In this document: piece after piece, positions 1 through 5,128 of the stretch
Layout of the letters: every line of letters starts with the position of its first letter
How positions within the stretch are numbered: position 1 is the stretch's first letter
Assembly: GCF_015207245.1 (NCBI RefSeq)
Contig: NZ_JADEXF010000325.1
Coordinates: forward strand, 1-5,316
DNA from: Nostoc cf. edaphicum LEGE 07299
Lineage (GTDB): Bacteria > Cyanobacteriota > Cyanobacteriia > Cyanobacteriales > Nostocaceae
DNA length: 5,316 nucleotides
Direction: 5' to 3'
Notes under the pieces: model-generated
Databases searched by the model: none
What the model was told of the DNA's origin: nothing
The model's input: the letters and a program-made list of their open reading frames with translations, nothing else
Translations under genes and position numbers: made by a program

Positions 1-580
1 CTCCTAAATGTCTTATGGAACGATTGATTACTTCTACACCCAAGAAAATTTTTGTAGCTTCGGCAATTTCAGCTTTTTTAACAGAACGGACTATTTCTTC
101 AATTCGCTCGCCGTCAAAGAAAAAATATTGATGTAAAGTAGGGGGTAAAATTTGATTAATTATATCGTCTGGTTGCTGAATTGGTATATTCCATTTGCCA
201 TCATCCGCACCAACCCACATCGTTAATTGAGTTTTGCTAGCGTCAAAACCTCCTTCATTTTTATAACCACGACAGGTGCGTTTGACTCGATAGCGTTTAC
301 CTTCATGTTCCCAGCCAATTTCCACCCAACACTCTACAGCTTGACCTTTTTGAGCTTCTGCGATCGCACGCTTATTAACTAGCTGTTCTATCGATGCAAA
401 CGCTGCACTAAATTTTTCATATAATACCCAAGTAAAGGCATTTAGTAAACTAGTTTTTCCAGAGCCATTATTACCATGAATAATCGTTGTGTTTTGAATA
501 TCTCCACCAGCCAGAAGCATCTCTGGTGTCGTACCATAAAAGGAGCGAAAGTTGCATAGCTTTATTGAAGTCAGCTTCAT
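1..580 (-). CDS. DndD-like SMC/RecF-type ATPase, N-terminal part (cut by window edge)
   Basis: Only the first 193 codons are in the window; the gene continues past the left edge. I translated it from the ATG at 580-578. The N-terminus is of the RecF/SMC type (MKLTSIKLCNFRSFYG), followed by a P-loop GNNGSGKT at residues 36-43 and, at about 152-161, YFFFDGERIE. An FFFDGE motif just before the expected coiled coil is typical of DndD and relatives in the SbcC/Rad50-like group. DndD is the ATPase of the DNA phosphorothioation (Dnd) system and acts with DndC and DndE when sulfur is placed in the DNA backbone. The start is well set: AGGAGG lies 4-7 nt upstream and the ATG overlaps the stop of the 57-aa gene as ATGA, so the two are probably translationally coupled. 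The Walker B end of the protein is not visible, so another SMC-like defence ATPase (Lamassu or ABC-3C type) remains possible. Confidence 0.8.
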   Translation of the reverse strand, partial: MKLTSIKLCNFRSFYGTTPEMLLAGGDIQNTTIIHGNNGSGKTSLLNAFTWVLYEKFSAAFASIEQLVNKRAIAEAQKGQAVECWVEIGWEHEGKRYRVKRTCRGYKNEGGFDASKTQLTMWVGADDGKWNIPIQQPDDIINQILPPTLHQYFFFDGERIEEIVRSVKKAEIAEATKIFLGVEVINRSIRHLG

Positions 581-750
581 CGCACCTCCTCCTTAATAAT
601 GTCCAAAATATTATCATTTATATGGCTGTTAATCTTCTTATCTAGTCTGCCTTTCTCCAGCTTCCATACCCGCTCGATAATTTGCCGTACTTCCGGCGGA
701 GCGCTGGTTATTGGCTCCTGTACATCATCGATATTCGCATCTTGTGACAT
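577..750 (-). CDS. 57-aa small protein, probable DNA-modification-system-associated small protein
   Basis: A short ORF from ATG at 750-748 to TGA at 579-577. It is acidic at the N-terminus (MSQDANIDDVQEP), then has PPEVRQIIERVWKLEKGR and ends in NDNILDIIKEEVR, which suggests two short helices. From memory, this pattern resembles small proteins annotated as 'DNA modification system-associated small protein' that sit beside dnd genes; I could not search for it. The stop overlaps the start of the DndD-like gene by 4 bp (ATGA), and the last codons contain that gene's Shine-Dalgarno sequence, a strong sign that this ORF is really translated. An in-frame TAA lies about 24 nt upstream of the ATG, so the start cannot lie much further out. 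The start itself has no good Shine-Dalgarno sequence. No known catalytic motif is seen, and a scaffold or partner role for the ATPase is only a guess. Confidence 0.72.
   Translation of the reverse strand: MSQDANIDDVQEPITSAPPEVRQIIERVWKLEKGRLDKKINSHINDNILDIIKEEVR
585..593 (-). promoter_or_regulatory. Strong ribosome binding site of the DndD-like gene
   Basis: On the minus strand this reads AGGAGGAGG, so two overlapping AGGAGG registers end 7 and 4 nt before the ATG. It lies inside the last codons of the 57-aa gene. This fixes the ATPase start and supports coupled translation. Most other starts in the window lack a clear Shine-Dalgarno sequence, so this one stands out. Confidence 0.8.
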
Positions 751-1061
751 CTTCGGTTTGGAAATATAATTTTTTTATATTTTAACTTTCTCTAGTACTG
801 TATTTACCTCCGTAAAGTCACTGTTTGCGTTATCCTTAATTTTGTAAAAACTATTTTTTTATTTGAAAAAAGCTTTATTATTGAATTGTTTTCTGTTATT
901 ATTAATATTAACATCTAGATCATAATGGGATGTAAGTAAAATTTTTAAAGCCACTTACATCCCATTATTATCAAACTCATTATTTTATTATTTCATACTT
1001 AATGCTTGTTTTTTCAAAAATCGAAAAATTTTACAAAATAATACAACTATATAGTTCATCA
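751..1061. other. AT-rich 311-bp spacer without a recognisable gene
   Basis: This lies between the helicase stop and the start of the 57-aa gene. It is very AT-rich and full of stop codons. It holds a 16-bp perfect inverted repeat (922-968), a degenerate LexA-like site (786-799), and on the minus strand a small palindrome TTTACGGAGGTAAA about 60 nt upstream of the 57-aa start. The promoter of the small gene/ATPase pair should be here, but no clean -35/-10 pair can be chosen. No dndC-like coding remnant was seen in any frame I read. Confidence 0.6.
922..968. repeat. Perfect 16-bp inverted repeat (hairpin, 15-nt loop)
   Basis: ATAATGGGATGTAAGT at 922-937 is exactly reverse-complementary to 953-968, around the loop 938-952. 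GAT (918-920) and ATC (970-972) add three more pairs beyond one mismatch. Neither side is followed by a clear run of T, so a simple Rho-independent terminator is not well supported. It lies 94 bp downstream of the helicase stop. It may be a processing or stability element of the helicase mRNA 3' end, a small mobile hairpin, or a protein-binding site. Confidence 0.85.
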
Positions 1062-2543
1062 TCAAATATCTAATAAACCATATCGCTTTTGTAAATCAAG
1101 TAACTTCATTCTTGCTTCCCCTGCGTTATCAGCTAAATCAGCAAACTCCACAAAGCGACGTAATTCCTTTTTCAACAGATTGCGCTCAACTTCTATAGTT
1201 TCTCTATCTAAATCTGGTGGCAAAACAATCATGTCAAATATTGTCGCGCGTTCCTTAGCTGGATGAGGACGTAAAACTCGCCCCCGTCGCTGAATAAATT
1301 GCCGAGGATTTCCAGAACTGGATAAAATCACCGCAGTTTGAATTGCCGGAATATCTACACCTTCATCTAAACAACGAATTGCGACTAAACCCTGCAACTC
1401 ACCACTTTCAAATTGATGACGTAATATTTCTCGTTCTTGTAAAGTTGTTTGGGCTGTATAGGTGCTTACCTTGTAACCTAAATCCACTCCCAGAATTTTA
1501 GCAACAGCTCTAAGTTGACGTAGAGATGAACGTTGTCCCGCATCTTGGGAACCATCACTACAATAAAAAAGTGTGTGAGTAGTTTCGCGGCGAGTAATCA
1601 TTAAATCCCGCAAAGCATTTAATTTATTTTCCGCCGCACCAATTAATCTTGCTCTTTGCATCAACAACGGTTTTAAATCTTCATTATCTTCAAAACTTCC
1701 TGCTTGTCCATTTTCTCTATCTCGGTAAAGTAGCGATCGCCCAATTCTTTTGGTTAACTTTAAATAGGCAATACTTTCTGCTTCAGTTAACTCCACCAGC
1801 ACCGGATAATACAGATAATGCACCAAAGCACCTTGAGCGATCGCATCCCTCAAAGTAAACTCCGGTTGGAGAACTGGGCCAAAATAATCAAATAGAGATT
1901 GCGTACCAAAATCATCAAAATACCTCTCTGGTGTGGCAGATAAAGCTAGTCTCAACCCAACACTACGCGGTAAACTTTCTTCTAATTTGGGTGCGCCTAA
2001 ATTATGCGCCTCGTCCCCAATAATTAAAGTTTTGGCAGGAAAATATTTGAGTTGAGACTGGAACCCATCTCCAATTAAAGTGGAGTTCGTAGTAATCACC
2101 GTGACAAACCGTTGAGAACCAGAACGCAGATTATAAATTTGCGTAGAAAGTTGACTTTGCCAAGTACGTAAATTCTCAAAAGCTAAAATGGGTTGCAAAT
2201 TAAATTTTTCACATTCTCGCGCCCATTGAGTAACGAGATGGCGGTAGGGACACACCACCACCAGAACTTGTAAATTAATCTGCTGATATAATTCACAAGC
2301 GATCGCTAATGCAGTAATAGTTTTACCACTACCAGTAGCCATTTTCAGCGTCCCTCTGCCATTGTTGGTAAACCAGCTAGCGATCGCTTGTCGCTGATAT
2401 TGCCGCAATTGCAGAGACGGAGGCATTCTTGGGCATCCTGGTAATGGTTGCGGAGTGTAATAACTGCCCTTACTTTCCCTTGTAAATGGTAATTTCAACC
2501 GGAAAGTGGGCAGTTGCTGCACTGAATTTTTCGTCAGGTACAT
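1062..2543 (-). CDS. Superfamily II DEAH-box helicase, likely Dnd-linked restriction helicase (XPB/SSL2-like)
   Basis: A 493-aa protein with a full set of SF2 motifs: Q-like region LQLRQYQRQAI (44-54), motif I ATGSGKT (69-75), motif Ia CPYRHLVTQW (98-107), motif II DEAH (177-180), motif III SAT (202-204), motif V region RCLDEGVDIPA (390-400) and motif VI QFIQRRGRVLRP (415-426). It should be an ATP-driven DNA translocase or helicase in the cytoplasm. The compact build and the C-terminal block with GVDIP and NPRQFIQRRGRVLR match, from memory, the family named 'DNA phosphorothioation system restriction enzyme', whose genes cluster with dnd genes. The DndD-like gene downstream fits. No nuclease domain is recognisable, so cutting would need a partner. 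It starts 84 bp after the lexA stop and may share its transcript. The start has no Shine-Dalgarno sequence; a GTG at codon 8 is an alternative. A generic SSL2-type repair helicase is the other option. Confidence 0.85.
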   Translation of the reverse strand: MYLTKNSVQQLPTFRLKLPFTRESKGSYYTPQPLPGCPRMPPSLQLRQYQRQAIASWFTNNGRGTLKMATGSGKTITALAIACELYQQINLQVLVVVCPYRHLVTQWARECEKFNLQPILAFENLRTWQSQLSTQIYNLRSGSQRFVTVITTNSTLIGDGFQSQLKYFPAKTLIIGDEAHNLGAPKLEESLPRSVGLRLALSATPERYFDDFGTQSLFDYFGPVLQPEFTLRDAIAQGALVHYLYYPVLVELTEAESIAYLKLTKRIGRSLLYRDRENGQAGSFEDNEDLKPLLMQRARLIGAAENKLNALRDLMITRRETTHTLFYCSDGSQDAGQRSSLRQLRAVAKILGVDLGYKVSTYTAQTTLQEREILRHQFESGELQGLVAIRCLDEGVDIPAIQTAVILSSSGNPRQFIQRRGRVLRPHPAKERATIFDMIVLPPDLDRETIEVERNLLKKELRRFVEFADLADNAGEARMKLLDLQKRYGLLDI

Positions 2544-2553
2544 ATTTATTTAG

Positions 2554-2581
2554 TCATTGGTCATTGGTCATTGGTCATTAG
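2554..2581. repeat. Short tandem heptamer repeat, TCATTGG x4
   Basis: Three exact TCATTGG units (2554-2560, 2561-2567, 2568-2574) are followed by a variant TCATTAG (2575-2581). Such tandem heptamers (STRR) are typical of spacers in heterocystous cyanobacteria. The array lies 10-38 bp upstream of the helicase start, in the space where its ribosome binding site would be. Confidence 0.85.
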
Positions 2582-2590
2582 TACTTATCT

Positions 2591-2625
2591 TTCCCAATCC
2601 CCATTCCCTACTCCCATTCTCCATT
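2591..2625. repeat. Degenerate C/T-rich heptamer array downstream of lexA
   Basis: Five heptads in phase: TTCCCAA, TCCCCAT, TCCCTAC, TCCCATT, CTCCATT. This is a second, divergent STRR-like array right after the lexA stop codon. Together with the TCATTGG array it fills most of the 84-bp lexA/helicase spacer. Confidence 0.65.
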
Positions 2626-2627
2626 AC

Positions 2628-3233
2628 TCAGTTGTAACCTCGCCAAACACCGATCAGAGAACCTTGTACCTGCACTTGTATAGCGCTGACTTCAATAGGA
2701 TTGTACTTAGAATTTGCTGGTTTGAGAGTAACGCGATCGCCTTGACGATAAAAACGCTTTAAAGTAGTACCGAACCCATCAACTCTGGCGGCGACGATGG
2801 TGCCATTTTTTAAATGATTTGGTTCTGCTACTGGACGCAGAAATACCACATCGCCATCAGCAATTAAATCTTCAATCATGCTATCGCCAGCTACCCGCAA
2901 AGCGTAGGTTTGGGGAGGTAACTCGAAATTAGAAAAGTCTAAATGATCTACAGCATCAGTAAACGGTTCTATTAAACCACCAGCAGCGATCGTTCCCAAA
3001 ATTGGTACACCTTGCTTAACAGGATGCAAAATCCGAATCGTTCGCGCTTGTCCTTCAGTCCATTCAATATATCCCTTAGTGCGTAAATGCTCTAAACGAC
3101 TTTGAATTGGTGCTGGTGACTTCAAGTTCATCGCTTGCATCATTTGCCGAATAGAAGGCGAATGCTGGTGCGTTTTGATGTATTCTGCCAACCATTCGTA
3201 AAGTTCTTGTTGAGCTTCCGTTAAACGTTCCAT
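2628..3233 (-). CDS. lexA: LexA SOS-response repressor (S24 self-cleaving protease)
   Basis: A 201-aa protein, the usual length. The N-terminal winged helix-turn-helix (about 1-70) contains SPSIRQMMQAMNLKSPAPIQ. The C-terminal peptidase domain has the self-cleavage bond Ala84-Gly85 in TIAAGG, the catalytic Ser118 in AGDSM and Lys159 in GTTLKR. All cleavage residues are present, so this LexA should be able to cleave itself, unlike some unicellular cyanobacterial LexA proteins reported to lack them. It represses DNA-damage genes by binding the cyanobacterial LexA box. The reading frame is open 43 codons further upstream (to 3362), but that extension is hydrophobic and unlike LexA and would cover the TATAAT and the LexA box; MERLTEAQQ is the family start. 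There is no Shine-Dalgarno sequence, in line with a very short leader. argF ends 209 bp upstream and the helicase follows after 84 bp. Confidence 0.95.
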   Translation of the reverse strand: MERLTEAQQELYEWLAEYIKTHQHSPSIRQMMQAMNLKSPAPIQSRLEHLRTKGYIEWTEGQARTIRILHPVKQGVPILGTIAAGGLIEPFTDAVDHLDFSNFELPPQTYALRVAGDSMIEDLIADGDVVFLRPVAEPNHLKNGTIVAARVDGFGTTLKRFYRQGDRVTLKPANSKYNPIEVSAIQVQVQGSLIGVWRGYN

Positions 3234-3249
3234 AAATTTGCGAGAAGTA

Positions 3250-3255
3250 ATTATA
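3250..3255 (-). promoter_or_regulatory. lexA promoter -10 element (TATAAT)
   Basis: On the minus strand this is a perfect TATAAT, 16 nt before the lexA ATG. The matching -35 position is weak and is covered by the LexA box. Transcription would begin only about 10 nt before the start codon, giving an almost leaderless mRNA. This agrees with the missing Shine-Dalgarno sequence and argues against the longer N-terminus. Confidence 0.6.
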
Positions 3256-3264
3256 AATGTCTCT

Positions 3265-3278
3265 AGAACATTAGTACT
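3265..3278 (-). promoter_or_regulatory. LexA box (autoregulatory operator)
   Basis: The minus strand reads AGTACTAATGTTCT, which fits every position of the published cyanobacterial LexA-box consensus RGTACNNNDGTWCB (from memory, defined in Anabaena). It ends 31 nt upstream of the lexA ATG and overlaps the -35 region of the TATAAT promoter, where bound LexA would block RNA polymerase. LexA therefore probably represses itself. Confidence 0.85.
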
Positions 3279-3317
3279 ACAAAAAACTCCCCATAACAAG
3301 AGAAAAGTAAAAATATG

Positions 3318-3356
3318 AAAGGCAAAAGCAATATTATTTTTTTCTCTTTTGCCTTT
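3318..3356 (-). terminator. Hairpin between argF and lexA, possible argF terminator
   Basis: AAAGGCAAAAG (3318-3328) is exactly reverse-complementary to 3346-3356, an 11-bp stem with a 17-nt loop. Read on the minus strand it lies 87 nt past the argF stop and is followed by CATATTTTTACTTTT, a broken T-run. This would be a weak terminator that separates argF from the lexA promoter. It may instead be a decayed repeat. Confidence 0.4.
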
Positions 3357-3371
3357 TGACAAATAAGAATA

Positions 3372-3406
3372 TTACAGGTTACAGGTTAGAGGGTACAGGT
3401 TACAAG
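3372..3406. repeat. Short tandem heptamer repeat, TTACAGG family x5
   Basis: Five heptads in phase: TTACAGG, TTACAGG, TTAGAGG, GTACAGG, TTACAAG. This is another STRR array, with a unit unlike the one downstream of lexA. It sits in the argF/lexA spacer. Confidence 0.8.
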
Positions 3407-3415
3407 CAAGAAAAC

Positions 3416-3450
3416 TATACCCTATACCCTGTGCCCTATTCCCTACTCTG
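3416..3450. repeat. Short tandem heptamer repeat TATACCC x5, running into the argF 3' end
   Basis: Units TATACCC, TATACCC, TGTGCCC, TATTCCC and TACTCTG decay towards argF, and the last two overlap the argF stop codon (3443-3445) and last codons. GGGTACAGG (3391-3399) of the neighbouring array pairs with CCTGTGCCC (3428-3436) through one G-T wobble, so the two arrays can fold onto each other. Confidence 0.65.
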
Positions 3451-4363
3451 CTCCTAAAATACTAGCAAGCAAAGCCTTTTGGGCGTGCAGGCGATTTTCT
3501 GCTTGTTCCCAAACTCGTGATTGAGAACCTTCAATAACAGATCCGGTAATTTCTTCACCACGATGGGCTGGTAGACAGTGTAAAACAATTGCCTCTGGGT
3601 CAGCAAGACTTAATAGCTGCTCTGATATTTGGTAAGGTTGAAAAATTGGCATCCGGTTGTCTGCTTCTGCTTCTTGCCCCATACTTGCCCAAACATCAGT
3701 GTAAAGTACAGCAGAACCCTTAGCTGCTAATTCTGGATCATTAGTGACGAGGACTTCCGTTTTGTTATTAGCGATCGCTCTTGCTTGTTCTACAATCTGA
3801 GAATCTGGCTCATATCCGCTAGGGGTGGCAATTCTAACATTCATCCCCACCAAAGCACAGCCCAACATCAGAGAATTAGCCATATTATTCCCATCACCCA
3901 CATAGGTTAAAGTTAACCCAGCAAGGGTGTTAAAGCTTTCTTGAATCGTCAATAAATCCGCTAATACCTGACAAGGATGTTCTGCATCAGTAAGCGCATT
4001 AATCACCGGAATCTTCGCATAGTGAGCAAAAGTTTCTAAATCTTGCTGGGCAAAAGTACGAATTGCCAAAATATCCAGATATCGGTCTAACACCCGCGCC
4101 GTATCCTGCAAAGGTTCTCCACGGCTAACTTGAGTGACATTAGGATTGAGATCGATTACCTGTCCACCAAGTTGGTACATCGCCACAGTAAAACTTACCC
4201 GTGTGCGAGTTGAAGCTTTGGAGAACAACAACCCCAAAACTTTATTACACTGCAACTTCAACTGCTGTGATTTAAGTTGAGTTGCCAATTGCAGGAGTTC
4301 TTGAAGTTCAGTAGGACTGATGTCCGCTAGACTTAATAAATCTCGTCCGAGCAATGCTGCCAT
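3443..4363 (-). CDS. argF: Ornithine carbamoyltransferase
   Basis: A 306-aa protein, normal for the family. It makes citrulline from carbamoyl phosphate and ornithine in arginine synthesis, in the cytoplasm and as a trimer. The carbamoyl-phosphate site STRTR is at 51-55, HPCQ at 129-132, the GDGNN turn of the ornithine domain at 156-160, the DVWASMG loop at 223-229 and the ornithine/catalytic motif HCLPAHRGEE at 262-271. All key residues are present. The frame is open 19 codons further upstream (to 4420), but MAALLGRDLL is the usual start, and the extension would cover the likely promoter. No good Shine-Dalgarno sequence is seen before either start. The motifs separate it from aspartate carbamoyltransferase: SMG loop and HCLP. 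No ARG-box-like site was recognised. The 3' end carries a heptamer repeat. Confidence 0.95.
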   Translation of the reverse strand: MAALLGRDLLSLADISPTELQELLQLATQLKSQQLKLQCNKVLGLLFSKASTRTRVSFTVAMYQLGGQVIDLNPNVTQVSRGEPLQDTARVLDRYLDILAIRTFAQQDLETFAHYAKIPVINALTDAEHPCQVLADLLTIQESFNTLAGLTLTYVGDGNNMANSLMLGCALVGMNVRIATPSGYEPDSQIVEQARAIANNKTEVLVTNDPELAAKGSAVLYTDVWASMGQEAEADNRMPIFQPYQISEQLLSLADPEAIVLHCLPAHRGEEITGSVIEGSQSRVWEQAENRLHAQKALLASILGAE

Positions 4364-4384
4364 GCTTATAATCTGTAAAAAATA

Positions 4385-4411
4385 ATTATATATTTCTGTT
4401 CCTTTATTCAA
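4385..4411 (-). promoter_or_regulatory. Candidate argF promoter
   Basis: The minus strand has TTGAAT (4411-4406) and TATAAT (4390-4385) with a 15-bp spacer, shorter than the ideal 17. The -10 lies 21 nt before the chosen argF ATG. The TATAAT is perfect, but the short spacer keeps confidence low. Confidence 0.4.
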
Positions 4412-4453
4412 CCGTGCCAAGAAAATACAGTTTTAGAACTGACCGGGTATTTT

Positions 4454-4466
4454 TGGGTTCAACCCA
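4454..4466. repeat. 13-bp palindrome upstream of argF
   Basis: TGGGTT-C-AACCCA is a perfect palindrome with a single central base, about 43 bp upstream of the putative argF -35. The size fits a dimeric regulator's operator, but no known cyanobacterial regulator site is recognised. Confidence 0.4.
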
Positions 4467-4661
4467 GGATTTGAGTTAGCTTTTGCTATAAATATTAATT
4501 TATCAACTTTATCAGTGATTCAGAATGCCTGATTGTTTCTGGTTCATCACAATGGCAACGCCAGAAGAACCATGTAGGGCGGCAAAAACAGCGATATTGC
4601 TAAAATTTCTGATTTTTTAGCCTAATTTATGATGAAGCAGATATTTTTTAGAATTTACAGC

Positions 4662-4689
4662 TAGACAAATAAACGGATTATGGTACAAT
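4662..4689 (+). promoter_or_regulatory. tRNA-Thr promoter
   Basis: TAGACA (4662-4667, 5 of 6 to TTGACA) and TACAAT (4684-4689, 5 of 6 to TATAAT) are spaced by 16 bp. Transcription would begin near 4696, about 34 nt before the mature tRNA. This is the best sigma-70-type promoter in the window. Confidence 0.7.
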
Positions 4690-4729
4690 AATAAATCGTG
4701 GTTGCTAATTAAGAGTAATCGTCAGACTT

Positions 4730-4801
4730 GCCAGCATAGCACAGTGGTAGTGCATCCGACTTGTAATCGGAAGGTCGCGAGTTCAAATCCCGCTGCTGGC
4801 T
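4730..4801 (+). tRNA. tRNA-Thr (anticodon TGT)
   Basis: A 72-nt cloverleaf. The acceptor stem GCCAGCA/TGCTGGC (4730-4736, 4794-4800) is perfect. The D-arm is GCAC-AGTGGTA-GTGC, the anticodon arm is TCCGA-CTTGTAA-TCGGA with anticodon TGT at 4762-4764 (reads ACA), and the T-arm is GCGAG-TTCAAAT-CCCGC. The discriminator is T and no CCA is encoded. The T-stem has one A-C mismatch (4780 with 4790). All the usual tRNA bases are otherwise present, so it is probably functional. No leftover attachment site or integrase gene is seen next to it. Confidence 0.95.
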
Positions 4802-4917
4802 TTTGTAGATTCGCAAATTAATATTTTGGGGTTGTTTTTTGGACTCAATTGAATTATGCGAAGTTTTCGCAGAAAATTAGTGTGGCCGAATTGTTTGGAA
4901 TAATAAGTATTAACATA

Positions 4918-4938
4918 ATAACCCAAGTTGCGGGTTAT
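4918..4938. repeat. Small hairpin, 7-bp stem
   Basis: ATAACCC (4918-4924) pairs with GGGTTAT (4932-4938) around a 7-nt loop AAGTTGC. There is no T-run on either side, so its role is unknown. Confidence 0.45.
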
Positions 4939-4990
4939 AAAATTCTGGATGCTGCGTAATCGGTGAATTAGATAAATGCACATAAAAAGT

Positions 4991-5018
4991 TTACGGTTGC
5001 ATTCTAGCGCAACCGTAA
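4991..5018 (-). terminator. Candidate leftward Rho-independent terminator
   Basis: TTACGGTTGC (4991-5000) is exactly complementary to GCAACCGTAA (5009-5018), with an 8-nt loop. On the minus strand the stem is followed at once by ACTTTTTATG, a short T-run, so it would end transcription coming from the right. No leftward gene is visible between here and the window edge. On the plus strand there is no T-run. Confidence 0.4.
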
Positions 5019-5119
5019 TTGGGAGTGAACTATAAAAGTAGAAAAATTAACTGATGAGATAAATGCTTGTTGGAGAGTATATGCAAACATGAATGCTCGC
5101 AGTTTCAGTAAAAACCCTT

Positions 5120-5128
5120 CCCAGGTAC
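5120..5128. repeat. Left target-site duplication of the MITE
   Basis: CCCAGGTAC directly abuts the left inverted repeat and is repeated exactly at 5267-5275. A 9-bp duplication marks insertion by a transposase. Confidence 0.85.

Larger units (their letters stand above)
4364..4661. other. Spacer between argF and tRNA-Thr, no convincing gene
   Basis: The two genes are transcribed away from each other. The spacer holds the argF promoter region and a 13-bp palindrome TGGGTTCAACCCA (4454-4466; 6-bp arms, one central base) upstream of that promoter. A 31-codon plus-strand ORF (4525-4620) has no ribosome binding site and was not accepted. Confidence 0.55.
4802..5119. other. Spacer right of the tRNA, hairpins only
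   Basis: No gene is supported. It holds three small perfect hairpins, at 4857-4871 (TGCGAA/TTCGCA), 4918-4938 (ATAACCC/GGGTTAT) and 4991-5018. There is no clear terminator straight after the tRNA; T-rich stretches near 4823-4840 lack a preceding stem. Confidence 0.5.

Noticed and set aside
1649..1858. Plus-strand ORF of 69 codons
   Set aside because: It lies wholly inside the helicase gene on the opposite strand, with no ribosome binding site and no recognisable product.
2571..2762. Plus-strand ORF of 63 codons
   Set aside because: Antisense to the 3' end of lexA and built partly from heptamer repeats.
3234..3362. 43-codon N-terminal extension of LexA
   Set aside because: Hydrophobic, unlike any LexA, and it would cover the TATAAT and the LexA box.
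3372..3450. CRISPR-like array
   Set aside because: The repeats are direct tandem heptamers without spacers, so they are STRRs.
4364..4420. 19-codon N-terminal extension of ArgF
   Set aside because: It overlaps the likely promoter, and the family start MAALLG fits better.
4525..4620. Plus-strand 31-codon ORF in the argF/tRNA spacer
   Set aside because: No ribosome binding site and no recognised family; expected by chance in a spacer of this size.
4783..4983. Minus-strand ORF of 66 codons
   Set aside because: It overlaps the tRNA gene antisense, has no ribosome binding site, and has a composition like random AT-rich sequence.
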